64,000 nt of DNA from Nipponacmea schrenckii (GCA_030562195.1 JAUJPP010000003.1:20367398-20431397), one strand, 5' to 3'. Positions 47,801-54,350 are shown, counted from the first letter of the stretch. The notes: generated by a model from the letters alone, not told the origin. Translations and numbers: made by a program.

Positions 47801-49169
47801 TTTATTTTCATCTATAGTTGTTTTTGTTTTACAGTCAGTGATTATCGCATTTACTACGGAGTTCATACCTAAGTTAGTGTATGTCTATGGTTATAATCAC
47901 CAAGATTTACATGGCTATGTCAACTTCAGTTTATCTACCTTTAAAGTTAAAGATTTTGAAAAGGAGAGTAGACCTGCTAATAATAATTCCGAGATATTTG
48001 GTGAAGTTACAGAGTGTAGGTAGGTATATTGGCAGAATTGATCTTTTATTTTCCTCACTCAAACTCTTGTTAATACTAATTTACTGTATTTATGGTAGTA
48101 AGTTGGTTATACAACTGGTTAAGATAATTTGAATAAAATGTAGCATTAAAATCAAGCTCTACTATTAACATCATTTGACATGATTGAACAGGTATATTCC
48201 ATGGGTAATAATGATAAAGGATTATCATGTAGTTATGTAGTTTACTATACAGTGAAGTTCAAGATTGTGATGAACTTTCAGATTTTTCAGCCTGGTTTCC
48301 CCTTGTCAGTGATTCAGGTCGGAGGGACTGACAAGGAAAAAGTGTCGAGTCGTTCAGATGGGACAATAAACCTAGGCCCCGTGAGCTACAGGCTGTTCAT
48401 GTTAAAGATCTCTCAACAGTTGGAAATCGCAAAAAGAGTAGGCTGATGCTGCTGTCCTGGCAAAATTTCCCTCATTGCACACTGCATGGCATGGCACGTC
48501 TTCATTAGCCCATAGGTGCATAAGAGTAGGACATAAAACTCCCATTCATTTCATTTATTCAGTGTAGTTTAGTTTAAGTATGGTTCAAAATTCATCAAAT
48601 AGATGAAAGATTTCAATAATAATATTCTGATTTATCAATTGTTTCAGATATCGTGACTTTAGAGATGAAAATTATAATTTTGATATGGATTTCTGGCATA
48701 TACTGGCAGCTAGATTGGCTTTCGCTCTCATCTTTATTGTAAGTATCCAGATCTACTCATACTTTATTAGTCTGCTAATTATTAATTGTGCCTTCTTTCT
48801 ACACTGCTTCCAGAATTATTTGAATTTTCACTAAGTAAGAGATCTTGTGATGATTGGAATATAAAAGCAATAAAAGTATTACAGGTCTAATAAAAACGTT
48901 TTAGTGTCAATTTTAGACTAACAATGTTATTAAAGTAAGTGGGAAAGACTATAATATGAATTATTTTTCTTTTTTTTTAGTTGTTAGTGTTCTTCTTTTC
49001 CTGGTTGGTATCCTACATTGTACCAGATATACCTAAAACAGTTAAACTACAAGTTTTACGAGAGAAATACTTAGCTAAAGAGGCTATAATGGAGGCGGAA
49101 TCGTTGCGACGGAGAAAAAATGATAAAAATGGAACAGCAGGGAACACAGAAAGTTCTGTCAATTATTAG
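10643..49169 (+). CDS. ANO (TMEM16): Anoctamin (TMEM16 family) calcium-activated channel/scramblase, 28 coding exons
   Basis: Ten-helix membrane protein of the anoctamin family. Members are calcium-activated chloride channels and/or phospholipid scramblases that act as dimers in the plasma or internal membranes. Twenty-eight exons join in phase into about 993 residues, the usual family length. Residues 1-162 are a polar, probably disordered N-tail. Residues 163-370 are the cytosolic dimer domain ([10 protein letters not shown], later [20 protein letters not shown]). Helix 1 lies near 404-435. A Cys-rich loop ([17 protein letters not shown]) follows, and helices 2-10 run to about 960. The calcium residues N719/E723, E766/E769 and E798/D802 are all present with spacing identical to TMEM16A. 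The tail is short and basic. The segments FDEYLEM and [12 protein letters not shown] resemble the ANO3/4/5/6/7 side of the family more than ANO1/2. I cannot assign the paralogue or decide channel versus scramblase. Exons are listed separately. Confidence 0.95.
11854..11892. repeat. Poly(T) tract of about 39 bases
   Basis: Near-uninterrupted T run in anoctamin intron 1. On the minus strand it gives a spurious poly-Lys ORF. It could be the poly(A) tail of a minus-strand retrocopy, but no gene body is recognised beside it. Confidence 0.9.
12049..13090 (+). repeat. Tandem duplication of a 600-bp dispersed repeat
   Basis: 12049-12648 and 12649-13090 are collinear, diverged copies. Shared blocks include TCTGAAATTTACAGGATATA, CACTTCCGGTTTGGG, GACTTCCGGTTTTTT, TTGCGCATGCGC-like sequence and TGACCTTGACCTTCAATGAC. 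The second copy has internal deletions. No ORF. Confidence 0.8.
14183..14361. mobile_element. Hairpin element with about 75-bp arms
   Basis: AATAAACAAATTCTTATGGA (from 14183) to TATCAAG (14257) is matched in reverse complement by 14267-14361. Words such as AACTTTAT, GTTTCAATCAG/CTGGTTGAAAT and GGACTTTATCAAG are shared between arms. Has the form of a palindromic MITE; no target duplication defined. Confidence 0.7.
17535..18540. repeat. Minisatellite of about 32 bp with splice-acceptor-like units
   Basis: Roughly 30 tandem copies with units such as TTATTGCAGGGATAGATGTA followed by AATTATAATCTG. Left-edge copies read AACAGGGATCAATGTAAATT. The last unit merges into the true acceptor and start of exon 2 (TTACAG|GGATCAATGTAAATCC). 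Every unit therefore carries a YAG preceded by a short T-rich stretch, like a weak 3' splice site. Confidence 0.95.
18544..18633 (+). CDS. ANO (TMEM16): Anoctamin coding exon 2
   Basis: Acceptor TTTATTACAG|GG and donor CAAG|GTATGA; 90 bases, phase 1 in and out. Encodes [14 protein letters not shown] then [16 protein letters not shown], a polar N-tail segment. Its first 15 bases match the unit of the minisatellite immediately upstream. Confidence 0.8.
19064..19111 (+). CDS. ANO (TMEM16): Anoctamin coding exon 3
   Basis: Acceptor TGAATTTAG|CT and donor GCAG|GTAAAA; 48 bases, phase 1 in and out. Encodes [16 protein letters not shown], part of the polar N-tail. As a symmetric exon it could be skipped without a frameshift. 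Confidence 0.75.
19207..21372 (+). mobile_element. Pearl/HINE-like element with about 165-bp tandem repeats
   Basis: The left end reads TATACGCCCACATGAAA, followed by a (CCGT)n microsatellite (19253-19286). About a dozen degenerate copies of a 165-bp unit follow (each with CTTGTAAACACTCTA and GATGAACCCTATTGAAAAT). The right end is GTGGGCGTATATTACC plus the hairpin CTTGCCTGGCAAG, then CTATCTTTTT. The ends share inverted ATACGCCCAC. A tetranucleotide microsatellite next to a central satellite array, with a short 3' hairpin, is the known architecture of pearl/Helentron-associated elements; I assign it by that architecture. It starts 95 bases after exon 3. Confidence 0.75.
19253..19286. repeat. 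(CCGT)n microsatellite
   Basis: Uninterrupted tandem CCGT copies inside the pearl/HINE-like element. On the minus strand they read as repeated TDGR codons, which creates a spurious ORF. Confidence 0.95.
21877..21921 (+). CDS. ANO (TMEM16): Anoctamin coding exon 4
   Basis: Acceptor TGCTTCTAG|AA and donor AAAG|GTAATT; 45 bases, phase 1 in and out. Encodes [15 protein letters not shown] in the N-tail. Confidence 0.78.
22626..22715 (+). CDS. ANO (TMEM16): Anoctamin coding exon 5
   Basis: Acceptor TTAAATGCAG|CC and donor ACAG|GTTAAT; 90 bases, phase 1 in and out. Encodes [15 protein letters not shown] then [15 protein letters not shown]. Another symmetric N-tail exon. Confidence 0.78.
24522..24574 (+). 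CDS. ANO (TMEM16): Anoctamin coding exon 6
   Basis: Acceptor CTATTTTACAG|AA and donor GAG|GTAAAT; 53 bases, enters in phase 1 and leaves in phase 0. Encodes [18 protein letters not shown]. This exon switches the phase used by all five N-tail exons to the phase 0 of the dimer-domain exons. Confidence 0.78.
26049..26138 (+). CDS. ANO (TMEM16): Possible alternative first exon of the anoctamin
   Basis: ATG at 26049 opens 30 codons ([16 protein letters not shown] then [14 protein letters not shown]) ending at TAT|GTAAGA, a strong donor in phase 0 that joins exon 7 in frame. An in-frame TGA at 26037 and the lack of a usable in-phase acceptor argue against an internal cassette and for a first exon. 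The resulting isoform would have about 899 residues and lack the 124-residue N-tail. No TATA box is evident. Transcript evidence is needed. Confidence 0.5.
26659..26772 (+). CDS. ANO (TMEM16): Anoctamin coding exon 7
   Basis: Acceptor ACTCTGTTTAG|CC and donor GAG|GTGATG; 114 bases, phase 0 in and out. Encodes [20 protein letters not shown] followed by a Gln/Glu-rich helical stretch ([16 protein letters not shown]) ahead of the dimer domain. Confidence 0.85.
28317..28328 (+). other. Candidate 12-base microexon (MEAE)
   Basis: ATGGAAGCTGAG sits between a good pyrimidine-rich acceptor (TTTTTATATTTAG) and a weak donor (GAG|GTTTTG). It is in phase 0, so inclusion between exons 7 and 8 would add four residues. 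The weak donor and short length make chance likely. Confidence 0.2.
28697..28800. repeat. 46-bp near-perfect inverted repeat with 12-base loop
   Basis: Arms 28697-28742 and 28755-28800 pair at 45 of 46 positions around the loop CAAGAGGCCTCT. Flanking intron sequence is not palindromic. It could be a recent short inverted-repeat insertion, or a hairpin RNA if transcribed within the anoctamin intron. Confidence 0.9.
30598..30771 (+). CDS. ANO (TMEM16): Anoctamin coding exon 8 (start of dimer domain)
   Basis: Acceptor TGTGTTTTCAG|TT and donor GCT|GTATGT; 174 bases, phase 0. Contains [20 protein letters not shown], a Lys/Asp-rich linker, and [18 protein letters not shown]. The [10 protein letters not shown] and FE.NL...GLELE motifs are hallmarks of the anoctamin dimerisation domain. 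Confidence 0.95.
32935..32970. repeat. 14-bp tandem triplicate
   Basis: Three copies of ATATTGACATCATA in the intron between exons 8 and 9; minor microsatellite-like slippage. Confidence 0.85.
33337..33435 (+). CDS. ANO (TMEM16): Anoctamin coding exon 9
   Basis: Acceptor ATATTTTCAG|CG and donor GCT|GTAAGT; 99 bases, phase 0. Encodes [19 protein letters not shown] then IMNMKMPLA, the family's FVK.H.PW..L..YAE motif. Confidence 0.95.
33892..34022 (+). CDS. ANO (TMEM16): Anoctamin coding exon 10
   Basis: Acceptor TATTTTCTGTAG|GA and donor CA|GTAAGT; 131 bases, enters phase 0, leaves phase 2. Encodes an acidic segment ending [20 protein letters not shown] within the dimer domain. Confidence 0.93.
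35962..36083 (+). CDS. ANO (TMEM16): Anoctamin coding exon 11
   Basis: Acceptor TTCTTTTAG|AT and donor ATTG|GTAAGT; 122 bases, phase 2 to 1. Encodes [20 protein letters not shown] then EVLSRCVYE and a KKKKR stretch, matching the conserved F.IED..TFF....R..I.YE..... motif. Confidence 0.95.
36340..36386 (+). repeat. SINE tail fragment
   Basis: GTAGGATGTAAAACTCCATT plus CATATCATTT closely matches the 3' tail of the SINE at 48257-48561 (GTAGGACATAAAACTCCCAT). No head is visible. Confidence 0.45.
36456..36511 (+). CDS. ANO (TMEM16): Anoctamin coding exon 12
   Basis: Acceptor AATATTACAG|GT and donor GAG|GTACAT; 56 bases, phase 1 to 0. Encodes [19 protein letters not shown], matching the family motif L...GVY..AFPLH. 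Confidence 0.95.
36829..36885 (+). CDS. ANO (TMEM16): Anoctamin coding exon 13
   Basis: Acceptor TTTATTTTCAG|GG and donor CAT|GTAAGT; 57 bases, phase 0 in and out. Encodes [19 protein letters not shown], linking the dimer domain to the pre-helix 1 motif. Confidence 0.92.
37256..37455 (+). CDS. ANO (TMEM16): Anoctamin coding exon 14 (helix 1)
   Basis: Acceptor GTATCTAACAG|TT and donor CA|GTAAGT; 200 bases, phase 0 to 2. Encodes [39 protein letters not shown] and the first transmembrane helix ([19 protein letters not shown]). Among the most conserved anoctamin segments. Confidence 0.97.
37537..37858. repeat. 19-bp minisatellite
   Basis: Tandem degenerate copies of GATCATGATTCATATGGTA in the intron after exon 14, ending about 120 bases before exon 15. 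Confidence 0.9.
37978..38144 (+). CDS. ANO (TMEM16): Anoctamin coding exon 15 (Cys-rich loop, helix 2)
   Basis: Acceptor CTACTTACAG|GC and donor TGGG|GTAAAT; 167 bases, phase 2 to 1. Encodes the extracellular Cys-rich loop ([17 protein letters not shown]) and the start of helix 2 ([16 protein letters not shown]). The cysteine pattern is diagnostic of the family. Confidence 0.97.
38232..38292. repeat. (TAA)n-rich microsatellite
   Basis: AT-only tract of ATT/AATA repeats in the short intron between exons 15 and 16, immediately before the acceptor TATTTTTAG. Confidence 0.8.
38297..38376 (+). CDS. ANO (TMEM16): Anoctamin coding exon 16
   Basis: Acceptor TTATTTTTAG|CA and donor GAG|GTAAAA; 80 bases, phase 1 to 0. 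Encodes [20 protein letters not shown] then VADFEEE, the end of helix 2 and the conserved WKR.....Y.WD..DFE.EE motif. Confidence 0.97.
38787..38849 (+). CDS. ANO (TMEM16): Anoctamin coding exon 17
   Basis: Acceptor CACAATAG|GA and donor CAG|GTAATG; 63 bases, phase 0. Encodes [20 protein letters not shown] then Q. The RPEFEA motif continues the cytosolic loop between helices 2 and 3. Confidence 0.93.
39408..39437 (+). other. Candidate 30-base cassette exon ([10 protein letters not shown])
   Basis: Flanked by CACATATTGCAG and AGA|GTAAAT, 30 bases in phase 0. Inclusion between exons 17 and 18 would lengthen the helix 2-3 cytosolic loop, a region variable in length across anoctamins. Not needed for a continuous reading frame. 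Confidence 0.3.
40057..40077 (+). other. Candidate 21-base microexon (AQLLLLE)
   Basis: Flanked by GATGTTTTTGGCAG and GAG|GTAGTT, 21 bases in phase 0. It could be included alone or with the candidate at 39408, always preserving frame between exons 17 and 18. Transcript evidence is required. Confidence 0.3.
41614..41688 (+). CDS. ANO (TMEM16): Anoctamin coding exon 18 (helix 3 start)
   Basis: Acceptor TACCTATTTTCAG|CT and donor ATG|GTAAGT; 75 bases, phase 0. Encodes [18 protein letters not shown] then FTVVIFM, entering the third transmembrane helix. The DEPH-type motif follows NPI in related anoctamins. Confidence 0.93.
41959..42123 (+). CDS. ANO (TMEM16): Anoctamin coding exon 19 (helices 3-4)
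   Basis: Acceptor GTATAATTACAG|TT and donor ATG|GTAAGT; 165 bases, phase 0. Encodes the rest of helix 3 ([20 protein letters not shown]), an external loop, and most of helix 4 ([15 protein letters not shown]). Confidence 0.96.
42137..43652. repeat. 37-bp minisatellite filling the exon 19-20 intron
   Basis: About thirty degenerate copies of a unit like GTAAGATTATCTTCCAACAC then TCAGTGTGGTTCAATTA, interrupted by unique sequence at about 42460-42660. The 5' edge also contains an 86-bp direct duplication. It begins within 15 bases of the exon 19 donor, and each unit itself contains GTAAGAT, a donor-like word. Confidence 0.95.
42393..42452. repeat. Perfect-type hairpin inside the 37-bp array
   Basis: GGTTCATTTAGTAAGATTAA then CTTCCAAC is followed after a 3-base loop by its inverted copy (GTTGGAAGTTAATC...GAACC). 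One array unit is in reverse orientation, giving arms of about 28 bp. Confidence 0.85.
43924..43960 (+). CDS. ANO (TMEM16): Anoctamin coding exon 20
   Basis: Acceptor TCATTTTCAG|AT and donor TTTG|GTAAGT; 37 bases, phase 0 to 1. Encodes [12 protein letters not shown], completing helix 4 and the following cytosolic segment (compare the family's Y..IA..LT..E). Confidence 0.93.
44072..44183 (+). CDS. ANO (TMEM16): Anoctamin coding exon 21 (helix 5)
   Basis: Acceptor TTTTTCTTTTCAG|AA and donor AA|GTAAGT; 112 bases, phase 1 to 2. Encodes [18 protein letters not shown] and [19 protein letters not shown], the conserved helix 5 with the FKG turn. Confidence 0.96.
44580..44637 (+). CDS. ANO (TMEM16): Anoctamin coding exon 22
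   Basis: Acceptor TTTTGTTCAG|AT and donor GAG|GTACTA; 58 bases, phase 2 to 0. Encodes [19 protein letters not shown], the FGRPG-type external loop after helix 5. Confidence 0.95.
44957..45054 (+). CDS. ANO (TMEM16): Anoctamin coding exon 23 (helix 6, calcium site)
   Basis: Acceptor ATATTTGAATAG|TG and donor CC|GTGAGT; 98 bases, phase 0 to 2. Encodes [20 protein letters not shown] then [14 protein letters not shown]719 and E723 in NNFKE correspond by spacing to TMEM16A N650 and E654, two calcium ligands on helix 6. Confidence 0.96.
45078..46450 (+). mobile_element. Second pearl/HINE-like element in the exon 23-24 intron
   Basis: Left end TTTATACGCCCACATGAAAA, a short CCGT run, then about eight copies of a 160-bp unit (each with TTACTTGTGTACGCAATAGA and CTTGATAATATCTCGGACAA). 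The right end is GTGGGCGTATGTTACC plus CTTGCCTGGCAAGCTATCTT. Both ends match the element at 19207, but the internal satellite is different in sequence. It starts only about 24 bases after the exon 23 donor. Confidence 0.78.
46640..46770 (+). CDS. ANO (TMEM16): Anoctamin coding exon 24
   Basis: Acceptor TTATGTATTACAG|TA and donor ATGG|GTGAGT; 131 bases, phase 2 to 1. Encodes [35 protein letters not shown] and LFDEYLEM. E766 and E769 (EYLE) match the helix 7 calcium ligands. An alternative AG 35 bases upstream would run into a stop, which fixes this acceptor. Confidence 0.95.
47216..47421 (+). CDS. ANO (TMEM16): Anoctamin coding exon 25 (helices 7-8, calcium site)
   Basis: Acceptor TTTGTTTATTTCAG|TC and donor AAT|GTAAGT; 206 bases, phase 1 to 0. 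Encodes [40 protein letters not shown] and [20 protein letters not shown]798 and D802 (EIRLD) are the helix 8 calcium ligands. This is the family's best-conserved block. Confidence 0.98.
47835..48019 (+). CDS. ANO (TMEM16): Anoctamin coding exon 26 (helix 9 and external loop)
   Basis: Acceptor TTTTGTTTTACAG|TC and donor TGTAG|GTAGGT; 185 bases, phase 0 to 2. Encodes [20 protein letters not shown], then [20 protein letters not shown] and a loop ending EVTECR. NFS and NNS are possible N-glycosylation sites on the external loop. Confidence 0.95.
48257..48561 (+). mobile_element. tRNA-derived SINE, copy 1
   Basis: Shares GATGAACTTTCAGATTTTTC, a GGTTTCCCC block, the CAGGTCGGAGGGACTGAC block and the tail CTTCATTAGCCCATAGGTGC with the copies at 55426 and 57846. 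The tRNA-like head is shortened here (GGTTCAA-like remnant near 48257). It lies in the intron between exons 26 and 27. Confidence 0.7.
48648..48738 (+). CDS. ANO (TMEM16): Anoctamin coding exon 27 (helix 10 start)
   Basis: Acceptor CAATTGTTTCAG|AT and donor ATT|GTAAGT; 91 bases, phase 2 to 0. Encodes [20 protein letters not shown] then [10 protein letters not shown], matching the CRYRD...FW..LAARLAF.IIF motif. Confidence 0.97.
48981..49169 (+). CDS. ANO (TMEM16): Anoctamin coding exon 28 and stop
   Basis: Acceptor TTTTTTTTTAG|TT; 189 bases including TAG at 49167. Encodes [40 protein letters not shown] and a short basic tail ending SSVNY. The VPDIPK motif after helix 10 and the following amphipathic helix are typical. 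Confidence 0.97.
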   Translation: MLVFFFSWLVSYIVPDIPKTVKLQVLREKYLAKEAIMEAESLRRRKNDKNGTAGNTESSVNY

Positions 49170-49756
49170 AGAGAACAAAATCCACAATTCTTGTATATTG
49201 CATGTATGTATGTTAATAACTATTTAACTTTTAACATTGTAGTTTAAGATTTGACATTCTTGTCCTTTTTAAATAACACCCTTGAATTAAGGTTGAATTG
49301 CTATTAAATTATTAGTAAGTCAACTTAAAGCGTTTCAGACATCAAAATTTCCGATCTGCTACATGATCACCAAACGAATATATTATAGTGAAAATGTATA
49401 ACTTTAAGTTAAAGAAAGAGATTGTAAGGAGGTTGTAAGCGTGAATCTGACCGAAAATAGGAATGGTATGAATTGATAATATCATTGTCTCAAAAACCAG
49501 TAAAGATTTTAGAAAACTTCCTTACAATCCCTTTAAGTAGCAAGCCTTTAAAAGGATTGAAAAGATAAACCTATGTTCTACATTAGATAAACCATGATAA
49601 AACATACGAAACAATTGGTAAATTTCTCATGACCTATAATGATTAGATTGTCTTGAAGTGCTATAATAATATTTAATTTTTTTTTAATGAATTTGATCAA
49701 AGTAAATGAATCTCATGTGTATACTAATGTATATCATAATTTTTTTTAAAAATAAA
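49170..49756 (+). other. Anoctamin 3' UTR with candidate poly(A) signal
   Basis: AT-rich sequence after the stop. The first clear AATAAA is at 49751-49756. Further AATAAA words occur downstream (about 49893 and 51754), so longer 3' ends are possible. A small TTAA-flanked inverted-repeat element lies inside (49408-49536). Confidence 0.5.
49408..49536. mobile_element. Small dispersed inverted-repeat element in the 3' UTR
   Basis: Ends TTAAAGAAAGAGATTGTAAG and CTTCCTTACAATCCCTTTAA are inverted matches. The inner sequence (CTGACCGAAAATAGGAATGG) resembles those at about 52174-52455 and 60540-60655. TTAA at the ends suggests piggyBac-like mobilisation, but this is inference. Confidence 0.5.
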
Positions 49757-51295
49757 TAATGATCTTAGGGTAAGCAATGTGATGAAATTTCAATTGTGTT
49801 CATTAATTTGACTATATATGATACAAATGTAATACTAATAGATGCACATTGTTTTGATCTGAAACCTAATTTTAAAACAGATTACAAAGCCAAATAAAAA
49901 TAGATTATTTATATTTACAAAGAAATTTTATAAAGGATAAAGTATTTTTACAAAACTTATAAATTCGCCAAATTTTAAGAAAGATGTTTTATTTCTATGA
50001 TTTAAATATAAGCAAAAAATAAAATTATAATTATAAATAACGAATAAAGATAATAATAGAATATATATCAGTGAAATGATTTATTAATTCTTTTATCTAT
50101 GATTAAGCCATGTAATAAATCAAAATTTGTGTAGTACATGTCTTCCATTATATATATAGCTAAATAGCATATAGCTTGATTCCTAGACAATTCCAGTTTA
50201 ATACAGTGATAATATTGGACCAAATCACCCACTTGTAATGTTGTTTTGTTATGTTTTTGTTACGAGTATTCCCCATTGATCATTTACAACATAGCTTTTT
50301 TGTATTTTATGAGACACCTTAGTACCTAATGTTTGATAATAGGGTCTAATATCAACAATGTTAAATTAGATTTAAAGGTGTTAAAAAGGTAACAGATCTC
50401 TCAACCTATGGTACTGACACAGGATAAGAATAACATGATGTCTAAAATTAATTATTATCCTTAAAAATATGTTCCTTTATTATGGTTCAGTACCTACCTA
50501 AGTTTCGTGAATGTTGTTTAAAACATTTATAATAATCTTTTGATTTTGAAATGTCTACCATGTTATAGCTTCCTGTTGATTTTTTCCTTTAGAGTATTGG
50601 TTGTTATATTATAGTATTGTGTCATGTCTATAGAATTCTGTATATAAAATACACTGTTATATTTTACCCGTTATATTTTAAATTTCAACCCTGCTCAAAT
50701 ATACGCATAATTAAAGTATATAACCTTTTCATGAGGGTAATTGTTTTTGATTATTTGGTACCTGTTGCTAGGAACATTTAATTTTCTACTTTGGTCTTAT
50801 CAATGGTTTATACTGTTGCATTCATTATCAAAACTTCATAAAACCATCGCCAATAAGAGAATCTGAATTTCATGTTTCTAGCTGCAATATCTCAATACTT
50901 GTATATTCATGTATATTGTATTTTGTTAATTAACTTTAGAATCCCAGGCTTAGTCTATGTGTTATAGTTTTAGATTATTCAATTAGTGTGTTTTTGTTTT
51001 TCTCTATTAATTATAATGATAATAACTAGGAGCTGATATTGATTAAAGTGATTTACGGTAGATAGTGTGCAATATGTTGACAGCTATGAACAAAAACAAG
51101 TCAGTGAGAAAACAGAGTGTTCTGATGTTAACTATTCAACAGTTTAGATTTGTTAACTATTCTACAAGTCAACCATTTGTTGTAATAAGTTTACAATTCA
51201 ACTGCTGTGTTATAATTAGATATATGTTAACTTTGTTTTGAGCTTATTTGTAAACAATTCATTGAAAAGTCAACAAATATTTGTTTGAACTAATT
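49757..51295. other. Anoctamin downstream region, no gene seen
   Basis: AT-rich, no coding signal. May include an extended 3' UTR. The word GTTAACTATTC recurs several times at about 51120-51240. Confidence 0.4.
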
Positions 51296-51296
51296 T

Positions 51297-52561
51297 ATTA
51301 ACAATTCACTGAGAATAGCTTGTTGATTATTCTGATATTTTATTATTTTTTTTTTGTATCCATGTAATTATTGTGTTGTTTTCCTTTCATCCTTATTGCT
51401 TACAATGTAATTATTGGCACAATTTGTATTCACATGCCATGAAGTATAAAAGATATCTGCTTGTTGCCATTATTTGTAGTATGATGGCTAAGTGAAATGA
51501 TAAAAAGCAAAAATAGTTCAGTAGCAATTAGGTTACCAACTTAAAAACAAGTCATTTCACAGTATCTTTGATATTAACCTACAGCATATACTAAGCATGA
51601 CTGTACATTTCATCCATATCCTGTACTCTGTGAAACCATCAGGATCCATGGCAACATTCTCAGGTCTCTCCTATTTCTTATGTAAATTTCTGTTTATATT
51701 TTTACTTTTGTTACAATTTTCAATTTTAAGATGACCTGCATAATCATTTTTTGAATAAAAAATAACATTGTCCATTGATTGTAAACAAATGATTGTATAT
51801 GTAATAAGTAAGCAACATTCTTGTCAAGGTATATAGGACAGATTTATAGTTGGATCAATATCTAATGGATGATGAAGTTAGTATGCCACTAACAAATGTA
51901 TTGAATTTGTAGTGCTAGTATTTTACAGTTAACTGTATTTCATTAATCACAATAAATCAATCTAATGTATCAAATTCTTTTTATTTTTTATTTTCAAGTT
52001 TGGGCTTTAGTCTGTCTAATGCAAATTATTCTAGCAAGACATCTGAAAAAGAACTGCTCACTCTGTTTCTTACTCTTTATGGAGATTTTATGCTTATATA
52101 GCAAGGTACAAAATAGGTAGGAATAATATACTTGGTAAAGGGTGGAGAGGGCGATGTAGATGAAGTCAGACCATTAAAAGGATTGTAAAGAAAACTGAAA
52201 GGTACAATATGCACAGTTCTAATTTTCGTACGTCTAGTGAAATTCCACTTTATCTTAACCCTTTATAATCTCACTATGGAAAAGGGTCTTTAAATAATAT
52301 GAGCATGGTTTTGTGATAGTGACTTAAAACGCTTATGTGTAGTGGAATTGCAACATCCAAAGACGTCTGACTGAAAATTGGAATGGTGCAAATCAATGCT
52401 ATCAGTGTCCCTAATACAAACACAAAGTTAAGAAAGCCTCCTTACAATCCCTTCCATATTATAAGGACTAATTCAATGTATTTTTCATTCTACGGTTTAT
52501 TATGGAATACAAACTAACATCTTGATGGTACTAAATTCATATTATTATGATAATACACACG
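51297..52561. repeat. 3' flank of duplication block A
   Basis: Sequence here recurs at about 58066-60767 in the same order (for example GATGACCTGCATAATCATTT at 51731 and 58640, and GAACTGCTCACTCTGTTTCT at 52052 and 58936). It marks one edge of the duplicated block carrying the GM2A-like genes. Contains a TTAA-type inverted-repeat element at about 52174-52455. Confidence 0.8.
52496..52501 (-). terminator. Poly(A) signal of GM2A-like gene a
   Basis: TTTATT on the plus strand, AATAAA on the minus, about 60 bases past the stop codon. Conserved in the duplicate (60701-60706). Confidence 0.65.
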
Positions 52562-53911
52562 TTAATGTTGGATCTTTAGGTAAGTCTCAAAGCAAGCTCT
52601 TACTTTGCTGGTGGCTTTTTCTGTCATTGAAACTTTAATGTGGTACGTTCCCTATAAATAGATATGTACCATGTAAATCAAGTAGAGAAAACAAGGAAAT
52701 GAAATTGTCCTACTGCATTAACCTGAACTGGGAAGACGTTTAAGTAACGTAGGTATATGTGTGCAATATTAACTTAATTTTACCTGGTTGTGTTCTGTCT
52801 TGGTTATGTTTTGATATCAATTTTCGGAACATTGAACTTTATTGTGCTAACCTCAGAAAACTGCCATTTTGCAAACCTAGTTTTACGTTTCATAATTTAT
52901 ACACTTTGATTTACTTACTGTAGCTAAGAAAGACCATGCACTAGAAACACTGGTTACAGCAAACTCAGTATTAGGTAGTTTGATAGCTTGGGCACTAAAT
53001 GGACATGTACATGGTAAACCATTCTGGGCCAATTCTTTTGGACAGCCCTGAGGGCCATTGAATGAATTTAAGAAGTGACATGGATCATCATAGTGACTGA
53101 AATGAAAATGTTTGAAAAGTTATATTTTTGACAGTACAAAACCAATATGTTACACAACGCTTCAACAATTGACATGTTATCATCGGATGGAATGTGATTT
53201 ACTTTGGCAGTTCGGCCTGTTATCAGTCTTTAGCAAGCAAATGGCTTTCCTCGTGTTACTGTGGAAAAATAAGTTTGTTCATTTGGACAAGGAAATGGGT
53301 GGAATCAATAATTGGTGATCCGCACCCGCAGAACGAGGAATTCAGTAACCCAAATTATCCCGTTGATTTTTGCGTGCAGTACGTGCTTTGGTTGGTAAGG
53401 AAGCCAGCAAATAACCTACCATGTTCCAACACTCTTAACACAGACAACTTTGGTGTAAACACCCAATAATTCTTTCTCGAATACAACATCCAGAGTGACA
53501 GCATTTTTCAGTTCATGGGTTATTTTACTGTCAAGATCAACTCTCAGATTACCAGGAACTTTGATAGGAGATGGTGTAATATCAAATTTACTGACAGAGA
53601 TCCAGTCATCTGCTGGCTTACCTAAAGAAGAAGAATTTACGTTGCAGTACAAAGAGAGAAAAACTCAGTCTTTAGTCCATATTACAAACACAGAATTCCA
53701 ACACAAGTACATACGATGTAGAGGTTGTAGTCGGACAAAAATAAATCTGAAAATGCTTTAAACCCATAAGCAAAGCTACAAATCCAGGGATGGTTTAAAA
53801 AAGCATTGAAGACTTACCACAATTTCTCCATTCTACATTACCAGTACTTGTGAATCCCGGATGGGCAGCAAAACTGGTAGCTACGAGAGATAGGAAGACA
53901 GCAGCAAACAT
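52562..53911 (-). CDS. GM2A-like: GM2 activator-like lipid-binding protein, gene a (copy A)
   Basis: Secreted ML-fold protein of the GM2-activator type; vertebrate GM2A extracts ganglioside GM2 from membranes and presents it to hexosaminidase A in lysosomes. Exons (minus strand): 53911-53818, 53621-53420, 53096-52919, 52651-52562, joining in phase to 187 residues. Signal peptide MFAAVFLSLVATSFA, then VEWRNC. PSPIKVPG (48-55), EKELLGVYTKVVC (80-92), GTC, DPCHFL and NGLPCTCPF (124-132) match GM2A motifs. Eight cysteines (31, 92, 99, 105, 117, 128, 130, 178) equal the four disulfides of GM2A. The gene converges on the anoctamin. The ligand in this animal is unknown; invertebrate members may bind other lipids. 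Confidence 0.92.
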
Positions 53912-53959
53912 TGTGTAATATATTGCACCACAAATGATGAGGGATCTGATGACAAATTG

Positions 53960-53984
53960 TTATATACTACAGCTTATCTTATCA
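53960..53984 (-). promoter_or_regulatory. Core promoter of GM2A-like gene a: tandem GATA plus TATA
   Basis: On the minus strand, TGATAAGATAAG (53984-53973) holds two overlapping GATA-factor motifs. It is followed by TATATAA (53966-53960), about 49 bases before the ATG. The same order occurs in genes b and a'. Confidence 0.6.
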
Positions 53985-54334
53985 CAGAACAGAACAGCAG
54001 AACATGTAAAAAGCTTGGTAATCAAAACCAGATAACGATACACTAACTATTTCTTTATTAAATTTATTAGTATTGGAATACATTGTTTGGAAAGCAAACC
54101 ATCTTCATCACTGGCACTAATGTAGAGAAGCAAACATTTTGATAATTTTGAAGAAGCTATCGATATCCATAGCTCAAGGTAAAAGTTTAGTCAGAATAAA
54201 CAAATAGAAAACGGATATATTTTAAAAGCGGTATTCCATGATTTCTTTAAACAAAGGGGCAGAGGGCATGTCCTTAAAAAATGTATGTGTTTAATTGAGA
54301 GTTTATAAAACAAAATTGTGGTGTATACAGATAT

Positions 54335-54340
54335 TTTATT
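54335..54340 (-). terminator. Poly(A) signal of GM2A-like gene b
   Basis: AATAAA on the minus strand only 10 bases past the stop; unusually close but the only clear signal nearby. Confidence 0.4.
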
Positions 54341-54350
54341 TTCCAATAAC

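Noticed and set aside
48257..48561. 88-codon ORF over the SINE copy
   Set aside because: Open frame across a tRNA-derived SINE; not a gene.
53194..53761. Plus-strand ORFs over GM2A-like exons 2-3
   Set aside because: Antisense shadows of the minus-strand exons, which carry the family motifs and cysteines.
52919..53911. Assignment of the minus-strand cluster to NPC2
   Set aside because: ML fold is shared, but the NGLPCTCPF, PxPIxxPG and EKELxG motifs and eight-cysteine pattern match GM2 activator, not NPC2.
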